Positions 31,031 to 39,871 of a stretch of DNA of 55,095 nt are shown piece after piece. The translations under genes and the position numbers were made by a program. Below the pieces are notes generated by a model. It worked only from the letters and a program-made list of their open reading frames with translations, had not been told where the DNA came from and ran no database searches. Positions within the stretch are counted from its first letter, which is position 1, and every line of letters begins with the position of its first letter. This DNA is from Rhodospirillales bacterium (GTDB lineage Bacteria; Pseudomonadota; Alphaproteobacteria; Reyranellales; Reyranellaceae): contig CANIEC010000012.1 of the NCBI GenBank assembly GCA_947466085.1, positions 1-55,095 on the forward strand, written 5' to 3'.

Positions 31031-32290
31031 ATGCGCAAGTTCCTGGGCCTGGCGGCACTCGCCGCCGTATTCGCCGCGGGCCCCGCGGCCGCACAGACCG
31101 AGATCACCGTCCAGTACGCGATCCCCGACATCTTCAAGGAGGTGCAGGAGGAGGTCGCCAAGCAGTTCATGGCGGCGCATCCCGACATCAAGGTCAAATT
31201 CGTCCAGCCGACCAAGGAATACGAGGACGCCACGCAGCAGGTCCTGCGCAACGCCGTCACCGGCCAGCTGCCGGACGTCACGTTCCAGGGCCTCAATCGG
31301 CAGCGCATCCTCGCCGACCGCGGCATCGCCCAGCCGCTCGACGCCATGATCGCCGCCGAGAAGGATTGGGCCAAGGCGGGCTATGACGGCGCCCTGCTGA
31401 CGCTCGGCCAGGTCAAGGGAAAGCAGTACGGCATGGGCTTCTCGCTCTCGACGCCGATCATCTATTTCAATGCCGACCTGGTTAAGAAGGCCGGCGGCGA
31501 TCCCGACAACTTCCCCAAGACCTGGGACGGCATCTTCGCGCTGGCCAAGAAGATCAACGATCCCGCCAACAAGATCGCCGGCTTCCACTTCGACTGGGAC
31601 ATCACCGGCAACTGGATGTGGCAGGCGCTGGTCTTCTCCAACGGTGGCACGATGCTGACGGCGGACGAGAAGACGGTGGCCTTCGACCAGCCGCCGGGCC
31701 AGAAGGCGATCGAGACGCTGCGTCTCATGATCGCCGACGGCACGATGCGCGACGTGAGCCAGGCAACCGCGCTGCAGGATTTCGTGTCGGGCCGCCTCGG
31801 CATCTGGGCACACTCGACCTCGCGCCTGGGCGGTGTCACCAAGCAGTCGCAGGGCGTGTTCAACCTCCGCACCGCCACCTTCCCGCTGGGCGCCGGCGCC
31901 GAGTCGCGCCTGCCGGCCGGCGGCAACGTCGCCATGATGCTGTCGAAGGACCCGGCCAAGCAAAAGGCCGCGTGGGAGTACATCAAGTTCGCCACCGGCC
32001 CGGTCGGCGCCACGATCATGGTCAAGGGCACCGGCTATTTCCCGGCCAACGCGCTGTCCGCGAAGGACGCCAGCATGCTGGGCGACTTCTATGTCCAGAA
32101 CCCCAACCACCGTGTCGCCATCAGCCAGCTGCCGAGCATGACCGCCTGGTATGCCTTCCCCGGCGAGAATGGCCTGAAGATCACCGACGTGATCAAGGAC
32201 CATCTGCAGACCGTCGTGAACGGCAGCGCCAAGCCCGACGAGGCGCTGAAGAAGATGACGTCGGACACGCAGGCGCTGCTGCCGAAGTGA
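31031..32290 (+). CDS. ABC transporter substrate-binding protein (family 1, UgpB-like)
   Basis: A 419-residue periplasmic binding protein that captures the ligand for the importer. A cleavable signal peptide ends around AAGPAAAQT (about residue 22). The mature protein has the family 1 pattern: EVAKQFMAAHPDIKV, LPDVTFQGLNRQRIL, YNADL-like IIYFNADLVKKAGGD, and KTWDGIF. GNWMWQALVFSNGG, about 190 residues in, is similar to the region lining the ligand site. The ATG at 31031 follows GGGAGA. The downstream hairpin at 32319-32349 marks the end of the operon. The ligand is unproven; sn-glycerol-3-phosphate or its diesters fit the next gene. Confidence 0.92.
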   Translation: MRKFLGLAALAAVFAAGPAAAQTEITVQYAIPDIFKEVQEEVAKQFMAAHPDIKVKFVQPTKEYEDATQQVLRNAVTGQLPDVTFQGLNRQRILADRGIAQPLDAMIAAEKDWAKAGYDGALLTLGQVKGKQYGMGFSLSTPIIYFNADLVKKAGGDPDNFPKTWDGIFALAKKINDPANKIAGFHFDWDITGNWMWQALVFSNGGTMLTADEKTVAFDQPPGQKAIETLRLMIADGTMRDVSQATALQDFVSGRLGIWAHSTSRLGGVTKQSQGVFNLRTATFPLGAGAESRLPAGGNVAMMLSKDPAKQKAAWEYIKFATGPVGATIMVKGTGYFPANALSAKDASMLGDFYVQNPNHRVAISQLPSMTAWYAFPGENGLKITDVIKDHLQTVVNGSAKPDEALKKMTSDTQALLPK

Positions 32291-32318
32291 CCGGCTGACG
32301 CGACCGGTTAACCCCGCA

Positions 32319-32349
32319 GGCGGAGCAGGCATCCCTTGCTCCGCCTTTT
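32319..32349 (+). terminator. intrinsic terminator after the ABC operon
   Basis: GGCGGAGCA (32319-32327) and TGCTCCGCC (32337-32345) make a perfect 9-bp stem with a 9-base loop, followed at once by TTTT. It sits 29 bases after the binding protein stop. The phosphodiesterase gene begins 18 bases later, so it needs read-through or its own promoter. Confidence 0.87.
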
Positions 32350-32366
32350 CATGTCAGAGTAACGCC

Positions 32367-33155
32367 GTGCAGAAATTCATTCACATCACCGACACCCACT
32401 TCGTGCCACCGGGCAACCTGCTCTACGGCCTCAATCCCATCGACCGGCTGGCGCTCTGCGTCGCGGACGTGAATCGCAACCATGCGGACGCGGCCTTCGC
32501 CATCGTCACCGGCGACCTTGCCCACAAGGGTGAATTGGAGGCCTACGCGGCGCTGAAACGCGAGTTCGACAAGCTGGTCATCCCGTACCACCTGCTGGTC
32601 GGCAACCACGACGACCGCGAGAATTTCCGCGCCACGTTTCCGCAGGCACGGCTCGACGAGAACGGCTTCGTCCAGTTCACGTTCGACATGGGCGAGGGCG
32701 TAACGGCCGTCTGTCTCGACACCAACGAGCCGGGCAAGCCGTGGGGTACTTTCTGCGAGAAGCGCGGCGCCTGGCTGAAGGCGACGCTCGACGCCCTGGG
32801 CGACAGGCCGGTCATGATCTTCATCCATCACCCGCCCTTCAAGGTGCGGCTGAAGCGCATGGACGACATCTCGCTGCTCGACCCGCAGCATTTCATCGCG
32901 GCCGTCGAGGGCCGCCGGAACATCCGCCACCTGTTCTTCGGCCACCTCCACCGGCCGATCGCCGGCGCGTGGCATGGCATTCCGCTCTCGACTCTGCGTG
33001 CGACCAGCCACCAGGTGGCGCTCGACTTCGTCATCGAGGGCCGCATCCCCGGCAGCCATGAGCCGCCGGCCTACGGCGTCTGCCTGCTCGAGGAAGACCA
33101 GATGATCGTGCACATGCACGACTTCCTCGACCGCACGCACACGTTCCTGCTCTAG
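32367..33155 (+). CDS. calcineurin-like phosphodiesterase, GpdQ/CpdA type
   Basis: A 262-residue binuclear metallophosphoesterase of the class III cyclic nucleotide phosphodiesterase/GpdQ group. It shows all five metal-binding blocks in order: DTHF near residue 9, GDLAHKG (about 50), GNHDD (about 79), HHPPF (about 155) and GHLHRP (about 192). The start is GTG at 32367. GpdQ enzymes split glycerophosphodiesters to glycerol-3-phosphate, and linkage to a Ugp-like importer makes that role more likely here than cAMP hydrolysis. The terminator just upstream separates it partly from the transporter operon. Confidence 0.86.
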   Translation: MQKFIHITDTHFVPPGNLLYGLNPIDRLALCVADVNRNHADAAFAIVTGDLAHKGELEAYAALKREFDKLVIPYHLLVGNHDDRENFRATFPQARLDENGFVQFTFDMGEGVTAVCLDTNEPGKPWGTFCEKRGAWLKATLDALGDRPVMIFIHHPPFKVRLKRMDDISLLDPQHFIAAVEGRRNIRHLFFGHLHRPIAGAWHGIPLSTLRATSHQVALDFVIEGRIPGSHEPPAYGVCLLEEDQMIVHMHDFLDRTHTFLL

Positions 33156-33162
33156 CGTGGGA

Positions 33163-33309
33163 TCACTTCGGTAAACCAATCCCGTCGTCTCGACCGGAGA
33201 ACTCTACCCGATCGCCATCAGGCTGGCGTGAGATCCACAGGGTCGCGAGATCGAGCAGCGGCGTCTGCGGTCGCGGCAAGCGGGCGAAGGCGTCGAACGG
33301 CGCGGTCAT
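33163..33309 (-). CDS. small hypothetical protein (48 aa) after VOC gene
   Basis: A 48-codon frame starts with ATG at 33309, seven bases after the stop of the VOC gene, and ends at TGA 33163-33165. The product, with a Pro-rich start (MTAPFDAFARLPRPQTP) and an acidic tail, has a protein-like composition and no low complexity. No strong ribosome site is visible, so it would depend on translational coupling. It could be a genuine small protein or the leftover N-terminus of a larger gene. I recognise no family. Confidence 0.35.
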   Translation of the reverse strand: MTAPFDAFARLPRPQTPLLDLATLWISRQPDGDRVEFSGRDDGIGLPK

Positions 33310-33316
33310 GTGGCGC

Positions 33317-33721
33317 CTACTTGTACGAAGAGACCTCGATCAGGTTGCCGTCGGGATCGCGGCAATAGACCGAGACGATCGTGCCCATTGCCCCACTCTT
33401 TTCACTCGGACCCACCTCGATCTCCACGCCGCAACTCCGGAAATGGTCGGCCACCGCCTGCGGCGCCGACTGCGTCAGGAAACACAGGTCGTCGCTGCCC
33501 GGCGCCACCGTCCTGCCGGTGAACCATTGCTTCTGTGTGGCCGTCTCAGGCCGCAGGTTGATCTTCTGGCGACCGAAATGCATCGACGTGACGCGATGAC
33601 CGGGCCGAGGCTCGGTGTCTTTGCGCGTCATGCCCAGCACCCGCTGGTACCAGGCGGCCGCGACTTCGACGTCGCGCACGTTCATGACGAGATGGTCCAG
33701 AGCCTCGACGACGACAGCCAT
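33317..33721 (-). CDS. VOC (glyoxalase/bleomycin-resistance fold) family protein
   Basis: A 134-residue single-domain VOC protein. The two beta-alpha-beta-beta-beta modules appear as ALDHLVMNVRDVEVAAAWYQRVLGM at the start and DDLCFLTQSAPQAVADHF later, ending in YCRDPDGNLIEVSSY. Metal ligands typical of the family are present: His near residue 9 (DHLVM) and Glu in NLIEVS. The start ATG at 33721 has a strong GGAGGAG upstream, so the in-frame ATG 19 codons earlier is rejected. VOC proteins include dioxygenases, isomerases and resistance proteins, and no single role can be named. Confidence 0.88.
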   Translation of the reverse strand: MAVVVEALDHLVMNVRDVEVAAAWYQRVLGMTRKDTEPRPGHRVTSMHFGRQKINLRPETATQKQWFTGRTVAPGSDDLCFLTQSAPQAVADHFRSCGVEIEVGPSEKSGAMGTIVSVYCRDPDGNLIEVSSYK

Positions 33722-33802
33722 TGCACGCTCCTCCAAGAAACGAGTCGCAGAGTGAACCCGCCCCTCCTTCCCGTCCATCCACCGTCGCGCTAACAGGGTG
33801 CG

Positions 33803-36271
33803 ATGGAGCGACTTCCCGTCGACGAGGCATTGCCGCGGCTGCGCGCCGCTCTGGAAGAGCGCAACGCCGCGGTGCTCGTTGCTCCGCCGGGCGCCGGCAA
33901 GACCACGCGCGTGCCGCTGGCCCTACTCGATGCACCGTGGCTCGGCGGCCGCAGGATCGTGATGCAGGAGCCGCGACGGCTGGCGGCGCGCGCCGCCGCC
34001 CGACGGATGGCGGCGACTCTGGGCGAAGCGGTCGGCGAGACCGTGGGCTATCGCGTGCGCTTCGACAGCAAGGTCGGCCCGCGCACCCGCATCGAGGTCG
34101 TCACCGACGGATTGTTCCTGCGCCTGCTGCAGGATGACCCGTCGCTCGAGTCGGTGGGCTGCGTGATCTTCGACGAGCTGCATGAGCGCGGACTCGATAC
34201 CGATCTTTCATTCGCCCTGGTGCGCGAGGCACAGAGCGCGCTGCGCGAGGATCTGCGCGTGGTCGCCATGTCGGCGACGCTCGATCCCGGTCCGGTGTCG
34301 GCGCGGCTGGGCGGCGCGCCCATCATCGAGAGCGCGGGCCGCATGTTCCCGGTCGACACGCGCTATCTCGATCGCGAGTCCGCCGGCCGCATCGAGGACG
34401 CCGTCGGCGCCGCGGTGCGTCGCGCGCTTGCCGAGGAAACCGGCAGCGCGCTCGTCTTCCTGCCGGGCGTCGGCGAGATCCGCCGCGTCGAGGAGCGGCT
34501 GCAGGGCATCGGCCCCAATGTCGACGTGGCGCCGCTCTACGGCGACCTCTCGCCCGCCGACCAGGACCGCGCCATCGCACCCTCGCCACCGGGCCGGCGC
34601 AAGGTCGTGCTGGCGACCTCGATCGCCGAGACCAGCCTCACCATCGAGGGCGTGCGCATCGTGATCGACAGCGGCCAGATGCGCGTGCCGAAGTTCTCGC
34701 CGCGCTCGGGCATGACGCGGCTCGAAACCGTGCGCGTCAGCCAGGCCTCGGCCGACCAGCGCCGAGGCCGCGCAGGTCGTCTCGAACCCGGCATCTGCTA
34801 TCGCCTGTGGCCGGAGCAGGCACAGCGCGGGCTGCTGCCCTTCACGCCGCCCGAGATCCTCGATGCCGACCTGGCGCCGCTGGCGCTGGAGCTGGCCGCC
34901 TGGGGCACCAGCGATGCCGCGAGCCTGCCGTGGCTGACGCCGCCGCCCGCCGCCTCGCTCGCCACGGCGCGGGTGCTGCTGGCCGATCTCGGCGCGATCG
35001 ATGCCGGCGGCGCGATCACGCCGCATGGCCGCGCCATGGCACGCCTCGGCCAGCATCCGCGCATTGCCCATCTTGTCCTGAAAGGCCGGGAGCTGGGGCA
35101 AGGTAAGGTCGCCGCGCTGCTGGCCGCGATCCTGGGCGAACGCGATTTCCTGCGCCTGCCACCGGGCCAGCGCGACGCCGATCTCAGGCACCGGGTCGAC
35201 ATCGCCTTGAGCGGCCGGCGCGATGGCACTTTGCGCCTGATCCAGGAGGCGGCCCGACGCCTGATGCCGCGCGGTGGCGGCGAGGAACGCACCGACATCG
35301 CCATGACGGGTCCGCTGCTGGCGCTCGCCTATCCCGACCGGATCGGCCGTCGCCGCCCCGGCACGGCCGGGCGCTATCTCCTGTCGGGCGGCCGCGGGGC
35401 GGCGCTGCCCGAGGGCGATCCGATGGCCAACGAGGAGTTCCTCGCCGTCGCCGATCTCGACGGCTCGGCGCAGGAATCGCGAATCTTCCTCGCCGCGCCG
35501 ATTACCGCCGCGGAGATCGAAGACCTCTACGCCGACCGCATCGTCGACGAGCAGCTGGTGCAGTGGAGCGCGCGCGACGGCGCGGTGCTGGCGCGGCGGC
35601 GGCGCCGGCTGGGTGCGCTCGCGCTGGAGGACAAGCCGCTCAGCCATCCCGATCCTGACAAGGTGCAGGCTGCCATCCTCGACGGCGTGCGCCAGCTCGG
35701 GCTCGGCTCCCTGCCCTGGAATGACGAGCTCGTGCGCTGGCGCGAGCGCATCGGCTTCCTCCGCCGCCATGCCGGCGAGGAGTGGCCCGACCTGTCGGAC
35801 GCCGCCCTGCTCGCGTCGCTGGCCGACTGGCTCGGCGCCTCTCTCGACGGCGTGTCGCGCAGGGATCATCTCACCCGCGTCGATCTTGGCGCAGCCCTCA
35901 AGGCGCTGGTGCCCTGGGAGAAGCAACGCGAGGCCGAACGGCTGGTCCCCTCGCACATCGAGGTACCGAGCGGGTCGAGGGTGGCGATCGACTATGCCAA
36001 TCCCGATGAGCCCACGCTCTCAGTCCGCCTGCAGGAGATGTTCGGACTCACGGAAACACCACGCATCGCCGGCGGCAAGGTGCCGCTCACCATCCACCTG
36101 CTCTCGCCGGCGCGCCGGCCGGTCCAGGTGACGCGCGATCTCGCGAGCTTCTGGGCCAACGGCTACAAGGCCGTGAAATCCGAACTCAAGGGCCGCTATC
36201 CGCGCCACTACTGGCCGGACGATCCGCTGGTCGCCGAACCCACGGCCCGGGCACGACCACGCCCCCGTTAG
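33803..36271 (+). CDS. hrpB: ATP-dependent helicase HrpB
   Basis: An 822-residue DEAH/RHA helicase of the HrpB family, close to the usual length. Walker A is PPGAGKTT (residues 28-35), the DExH box is FDELHERG (residues 123-130), and SAT is SATLDP. The helicase C motifs follow (TSIAETSLTIEGV, then QRRGRAGRLEPG). The HrpB-specific C-terminal domain closes it, ending in YPRHYWPDDPL. Its exact cellular role is uncertain; it is non-essential in E. coli and presumed to act on RNA. It is transcribed alone, divergent from the VOC gene. Confidence 0.96.
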   Translation: MERLPVDEALPRLRAALEERNAAVLVAPPGAGKTTRVPLALLDAPWLGGRRIVMQEPRRLAARAAARRMAATLGEAVGETVGYRVRFDSKVGPRTRIEVVTDGLFLRLLQDDPSLESVGCVIFDELHERGLDTDLSFALVREAQSALREDLRVVAMSATLDPGPVSARLGGAPIIESAGRMFPVDTRYLDRESAGRIEDAVGAAVRRALAEETGSALVFLPGVGEIRRVEERLQGIGPNVDVAPLYGDLSPADQDRAIAPSPPGRRKVVLATSIAETSLTIEGVRIVIDSGQMRVPKFSPRSGMTRLETVRVSQASADQRRGRAGRLEPGICYRLWPEQAQRGLLPFTPPEILDADLAPLALELAAWGTSDAASLPWLTPPPAASLATARVLLADLGAIDAGGAITPHGRAMARLGQHPRIAHLVLKGRELGQGKVAALLAAILGERDFLRLPPGQRDADLRHRVDIALSGRRDGTLRLIQEAARRLMPRGGGEERTDIAMTGPLLALAYPDRIGRRRPGTAGRYLLSGGRGAALPEGDPMANEEFLAVADLDGSAQESRIFLAAPITAAEIEDLYADRIVDEQLVQWSARDGAVLARRRRRLGALALEDKPLSHPDPDKVQAAILDGVRQLGLGSLPWNDELVRWRERIGFLRRHAGEEWPDLSDAALLASLADWLGASLDGVSRRDHLTRVDLGAALKALVPWEKQREAERLVPSHIEVPSGSRVAIDYANPDEPTLSVRLQEMFGLTETPRIAGGKVPLTIHLLSPARRPVQVTRDLASFWANGYKAVKSELKGRYPRHYWPDDPLVAEPTARARPRPR

Positions 36272-36286
36272 CAGAGGGGCCCAGCG

Positions 36287-36520
36287 CTACCGGGTCTCGA
36301 TCAGTCGCGACAGCAGGCGTCGCATCAGCGGCATAAGCAACAGCATGGTCGGAAAGGCGACCATCCAGGACGCCATCCACGATTCCATCCAGCGGGCGGT
36401 CATGCCCGTCTCGAATCCCATCGCCCGCATCGTGGCGATGCCGGAGACGATGAAGGTCATGACGAAGGTAAGGGCCAACGGCATGGCGAGGTGCATGGTT
36501 CGGGCGGGGAGTTTCTTCAC
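36287..36520 (-). CDS. DUF2798 small membrane protein
   Basis: A protein of about 77 residues with two transmembrane segments: LALTFVMTFIVSGIATM and, after the MTARWMESWMASW motif, MVAFPTMLLLMPLMRRL. The Trp-rich turn between two helices and the Arg-rich end are the DUF2798 pattern. I place the start at GTG 36520 (VKKLPAR), because family members begin with this KKLPAR block; an internal ATG eight codons later is an alternative, and an upstream ATG adds a non-homologous extension. It is convergent with hrpB and divergent from the amidase. Function unknown. Confidence 0.7.
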   Translation of the reverse strand: MKKLPARTMHLAMPLALTFVMTFIVSGIATMRAMGFETGMTARWMESWMASWMVAFPTMLLLMPLMRRLLSRLIETR

Positions 36521-36584
36521 GGCGGGCCGGACAATATGGTACGGGCTTGGACCTCGTCCATCCCCGTTGCGGAAACCGTGCCCC

Positions 36585-38042
36585 ATGTCCCTCGCCCTCC
36601 CGTTCCAGACCGCCAAGCAGCTCGCCGCTGCGGTCCGGAAGAAGAAGATCGGCTGCCTCGAACTGCTCGACCTCTACCTGAAGCGGGTCGAGGCCTATAA
36701 TCCCGAACTCAACGCCATCATCGCCACCGACATCGAAGGCGCCCGCAAGCGCGCCAAGGCGGCGGACCGCGCGGTCAGGGCCGGCAAGAAGCTGGGACCG
36801 CTGCACGGCGTGCCGATGACGATCAAGGAATCCTTCGACGTCGCGGGCTTCCCCACGACCTGGGGCGATCCGGCGTTCAGGGACACCATCGCGGCGCAGA
36901 ACTCGCTGGTCGCCCAGCGCATGACCGATGCGGGCGTCACCCTGTTCGGCAAGACCAACGTGCCGCTGAACCTCGCCGACTGGCAGAGCTACAACGAGGT
37001 CTACGGCTCGACCAACAACCCGTGGGATCTCGGCCGCACGCCGGGCGGCTCCTCGGGCGGGTCGGGCGCGGCGCTGGCCGCCGGCCTCACCGGCATCGAG
37101 GCCGGCAGCGACATCGGTGCCTCGATCCGCAATCCCGCCCACTACTGTGGCGTCTGGGGCCACAAGCCGAGCTGGGGCGTCGTGTCGCCGAAGGGCCATG
37201 CCCTCGCGGGCGCGGTCGCCTACGGCGATATCGGCGTGGTCGGTCCGCTGGCGCGCGGCGCGGAGGATCTCGAGATCGCGCTCAGCGCGATGGCCGGTCC
37301 CGATGCGATCGACGGCCGCGGCTGGACGCTTACCCTGCCCCGCTCGAAGAAGACCCAGCTGCGCGATTTCAAGGTCGCGGTGCTGCTGACCGACCCGAAT
37401 GCCGAAGTCGACGACTCGGTGCAGGAGCAGATCTCGAAGCTCGCGTCGTTCCTCGCCAAGAACAAGGTGAAGGTAAGCGACAAGGCGCGGCCCGAGATCG
37501 ATACGACGGAACTGAACGACGTCTACATCCGGCTGCTGCGCGCGGCGACGTCGGGCCGCATGAGCGACGCGGTCTACGAACAGGCCGTCAAGGACGCGGC
37601 CAGCCTGCCGGCCGACGACATGAGCTACTTCGCGCAGATGCAGCGGGGCAACTCGCTATCGCATCGTGCCTGGCTGGGCCTGAACGAGAAGCGCCACAGG
37701 ATGCGGCACGCCTGGGATGCGTTCTTCCAGGACTACGACCTGATGCTGTGCCCGGTCGCCGTGACCGCAGCCTTCCCGCACGATCAGGCAGGGCTGCGCC
37801 ACAAGCGCACCATCGTCGTGAACAACAAGAAGGTGCCGGTCGTCGACCAGATCTTCTGGGCCGGCTACTCGGGGGTCACCTGGCTGCCCTCGACCGCCGC
37901 CCCGATCGGCCAGAGCCAGGAAGGCCTGCCGATCGGCGTGCAGATCATCGGCCGCCAGTATGGCGACTACGAGTGCATCCAGTTCGCCAAGCTGCTGGAG
38001 AAGGAATATCGGGGCTTCGTGCCGCCGCCGGCCTACAGCTGA
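36585..38042 (+). CDS. amidase signature family enzyme
   Basis: A 485-residue amidase. The Ser-cisSer-Lys triad is visible: Lys81 in MTIKESFDV, the cis-Ser at GGSSGGSG (Ser156/Ser157) and the nucleophile Ser180 in SDIGASIRNPA. The amidase signature region GRTPGGSSGGSGAALAAG is intact and length is normal. The ATG at 36585 is taken because the alignment begins at SLALPFQTAKQL; the frame is open upstream but unrelated. GatA is an alternative family member, but no gatB/gatC is nearby, so a general amide hydrolase is likelier. apt follows 15 bases downstream, probably on the same transcript. Confidence 0.92.
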   Translation: MSLALPFQTAKQLAAAVRKKKIGCLELLDLYLKRVEAYNPELNAIIATDIEGARKRAKAADRAVRAGKKLGPLHGVPMTIKESFDVAGFPTTWGDPAFRDTIAAQNSLVAQRMTDAGVTLFGKTNVPLNLADWQSYNEVYGSTNNPWDLGRTPGGSSGGSGAALAAGLTGIEAGSDIGASIRNPAHYCGVWGHKPSWGVVSPKGHALAGAVAYGDIGVVGPLARGAEDLEIALSAMAGPDAIDGRGWTLTLPRSKKTQLRDFKVAVLLTDPNAEVDDSVQEQISKLASFLAKNKVKVSDKARPEIDTTELNDVYIRLLRAATSGRMSDAVYEQAVKDAASLPADDMSYFAQMQRGNSLSHRAWLGLNEKRHRMRHAWDAFFQDYDLMLCPVAVTAAFPHDQAGLRHKRTIVVNNKKVPVVDQIFWAGYSGVTWLPSTAAPIGQSQEGLPIGVQIIGRQYGDYECIQFAKLLEKEYRGFVPPPAYS

Positions 38043-38057
38043 TCGCAGGAGACAGAA

Positions 38058-38585
38058 TTGTCCAAGGATCTCGACCTCAAGCAGCACATCCGCTCGATCC
38101 CCGACTTCCCCAAGCCGGGCATCCTTTTCTATGACATCTCGACCCTGCTGGCGCATCCCAAGGCCTGGCACACCGCGATCGAGCGACTCGCCGACCTGAT
38201 CCGGCCTCACAAGCCCGACGTGCTGGCGGGAATCGAATCGCGCGGCTTTCTGCTGGCCGCCCCGCTCGCGCTCGCGCTCGGCACCGGCTTCGTGATGATG
38301 CGCAAGCAGGGCAAGCTGCCCGGCACGACGGTGCGCCACACCTATGCGCTGGAGTACGGCACCGACACGATCGAGATCCAGCAGGATGCCGTGCACAAGG
38401 GCGCGCGGGTCGTGTTGGTCGACGACCTGCTGGCGACCGGCGGCACGATGGATGCCGCCGTGAACCTGCTGGAAACCGTCGGCGCCGTGGTGCCCGCCAC
38501 CGCGGTCCTCATCGAGCTCACCTTCCTCGAAGGCCGCAAGAGACTGACGCCGCCGGTCGAAACGCTGCTGCAGTACGACAGCTAG
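38058..38585 (+). CDS. apt: adenine phosphoribosyltransferase
   Basis: A 175-residue purine salvage enzyme forming AMP from adenine and PRPP. The PRPP-binding motif [14 protein letters not shown] (about residues 116-129) is perfect, and [15 protein letters not shown] plus [14 protein letters not shown] are family landmarks. The start is an unusual TTG at 38058, supported by GGAG eight bases upstream and by the length (usual 170-180). It follows the amidase gene closely. Confidence 0.96.
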   Translation: MSKDLDLKQHIRSIPDFPKPGILFYDISTLLAHPKAWHTAIERLADLIRPHKPDVLAGIESRGFLLAAPLALALGTGFVMMRKQGKLPGTTVRHTYALEYGTDTIEIQQDAVHKGARVVLVDDLLATGGTMDAAVNLLETVGAVVPATAVLIELTFLEGRKRLTPPVETLLQYDS

Positions 38586-38599
38586 AGGATTGATCGAGC

Positions 38600-38737
38600 T
38601 TACCTCCCCCGTCACACGGGGGAGGTGGCCTGAAAGGCCGGAGGGGGAAGGCCACAGGTCCCGACCTCTCTCCCGCCTCAAAAATATTCGCGTTGCTTTC
38701 CCCCTCCCGGCCTCCCCCGTAAGACGGGGGAGGTGAG
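38600..38737. repeat. palindromic intergenic repeat element with two hairpins
   Basis: Between apt and the peptidase gene lies a 138-base imperfect inverted repeat. The left hairpin pairs ACCTCCCCCGT (38602-38612) with ACGGGGGAGGT (38616-38626). The right pairs CCTCCCCCGT (38711-38720) with ACGGGGGAGG (38724-38733). Inside these, GGCCGGAGGGGGAAG (38637-38651) mirrors CTTTCCCCCTCCCGGCC (38696-38712). The whole resembles the short palindromic repeats scattered through alphaproteobacterial genomes. It could also end apt transcription. No terminal duplication was found. Confidence 0.72.
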
Positions 38738-38779
38738 AGAGCTGGGCAAACCGGCTACGATGCCGGCCGGAGGAAATGC

Positions 38780-39871
38780 ATGTTTTCAGTGTCCGGGTGC
38801 TTCTCTGAAACCTATGCCGAGGCGCGCGCCAAGTTCTGCGGTGCCGCCGCCCAGGCCGGAGGAGCCCTGCGTTCGTGGCTGAATCCGAAGGCGCGCGGTC
38901 CGAATGGCGAGACGCTCTATCTCGACACGGCGCGCTTCGGGCCGGCCGATGCCCGGAACATGCTGGTGCTGATCGCCGGCACGCACGGCGTCGAGGGACA
39001 TTGCGGATCGGGCGCCGAGATCGCCTGGATGCGCTCGGGTGGGCCGGCGAAGCTGCCGCCCGGCACGGGCGCGCTGCTGATCCATGCGCTCAATCCCTAT
39101 GGCTTCGCGTGGACGCGCCGCGTCACCGAGGACAATGTCGATCTCAACCGCAACTTCGTCGATCACGACAAGGGCTATCCAGCGAACGACGGCTATCTCG
39201 CCATTGCGGACGCCGTTCTGCCGACCGACTGGGATGAGGCAAGCAAGGCCGAGACCGATCGCGTGTTCGCCGCCTATGCCCAGAAGCACGGCGCCTTCGG
39301 CCTGCAGAGCGCGATCAGCGGCGGCCAGTATACCCACCCCGACGGCATTTTCTTCGGCGGCACTTCGCCCAGCTGGAGCAACCGGACGATCCGTGCCATC
39401 GCCCGCGAGGAGCTGTCGAAGGCCAAGCGCGTTGGCATCATCGATTTTCATACCGGCCTCGGCCCGTTCGGCCATGGCGAGCTGATCTGCGCGGTTTCGC
39501 CCGCCGCCAAGTCGTTCGGCCGCGCCAAGGCCTGGTACGGCGACGAGATGACCTCGCCGGAAGGCGGCACTTCCACTTCGGCAGTGGTCGTCGGCGTCAT
39601 GACCGACGCCTTCCCACAGGAGCTGCCCGATGCCGAGGTGACGCCGGTCGCGCTCGAATACGGCACCTATGCGGTGCCGGAAGTGTTGAACGCGGTGCGC
39701 GGCGACAACTGGCTGCATCATCGCGGCGATCTCGGCTCGGAACAGGCCCACGCCCTGAAGGCCGACATGAAGGAGCGCTTCTTCCCGGCCGGCGACAAAT
39801 GGCGTGAAATGGTCTGGGCCCGCGCCGACCAGACGATCGGCTGGGCGCTCAAGGGAATGACCGGGGGATGA
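38780..39871 (+). CDS. DUF2817 (M14-like metallocarboxypeptidase fold) protein
   Basis: A 363-residue protein of the DUF2817 family, which has the zinc carboxypeptidase fold. GTHGVEGHCGS (about residue 72) supplies the HxxE zinc pair, DNVDLNRNF (about 117) is the substrate-carboxylate region, and IDFHTGLGPFGHGEL (about 218) gives the third ligand His. EYGTY near residue 292 matches the position of the catalytic Glu block. GGAGGA stands five bases before the ATG at 38780. No signal peptide is seen, so it is cytosolic. The natural substrate is unknown. The next gene overlaps by four bases. Confidence 0.86.
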   Translation: MFSVSGCFSETYAEARAKFCGAAAQAGGALRSWLNPKARGPNGETLYLDTARFGPADARNMLVLIAGTHGVEGHCGSGAEIAWMRSGGPAKLPPGTGALLIHALNPYGFAWTRRVTEDNVDLNRNFVDHDKGYPANDGYLAIADAVLPTDWDEASKAETDRVFAAYAQKHGAFGLQSAISGGQYTHPDGIFFGGTSPSWSNRTIRAIAREELSKAKRVGIIDFHTGLGPFGHGELICAVSPAAKSFGRAKAWYGDEMTSPEGGTSTSAVVVGVMTDAFPQELPDAEVTPVALEYGTYAVPEVLNAVRGDNWLHHRGDLGSEQAHALKADMKERFFPAGDKWREMVWARADQTIGWALKGMTGG

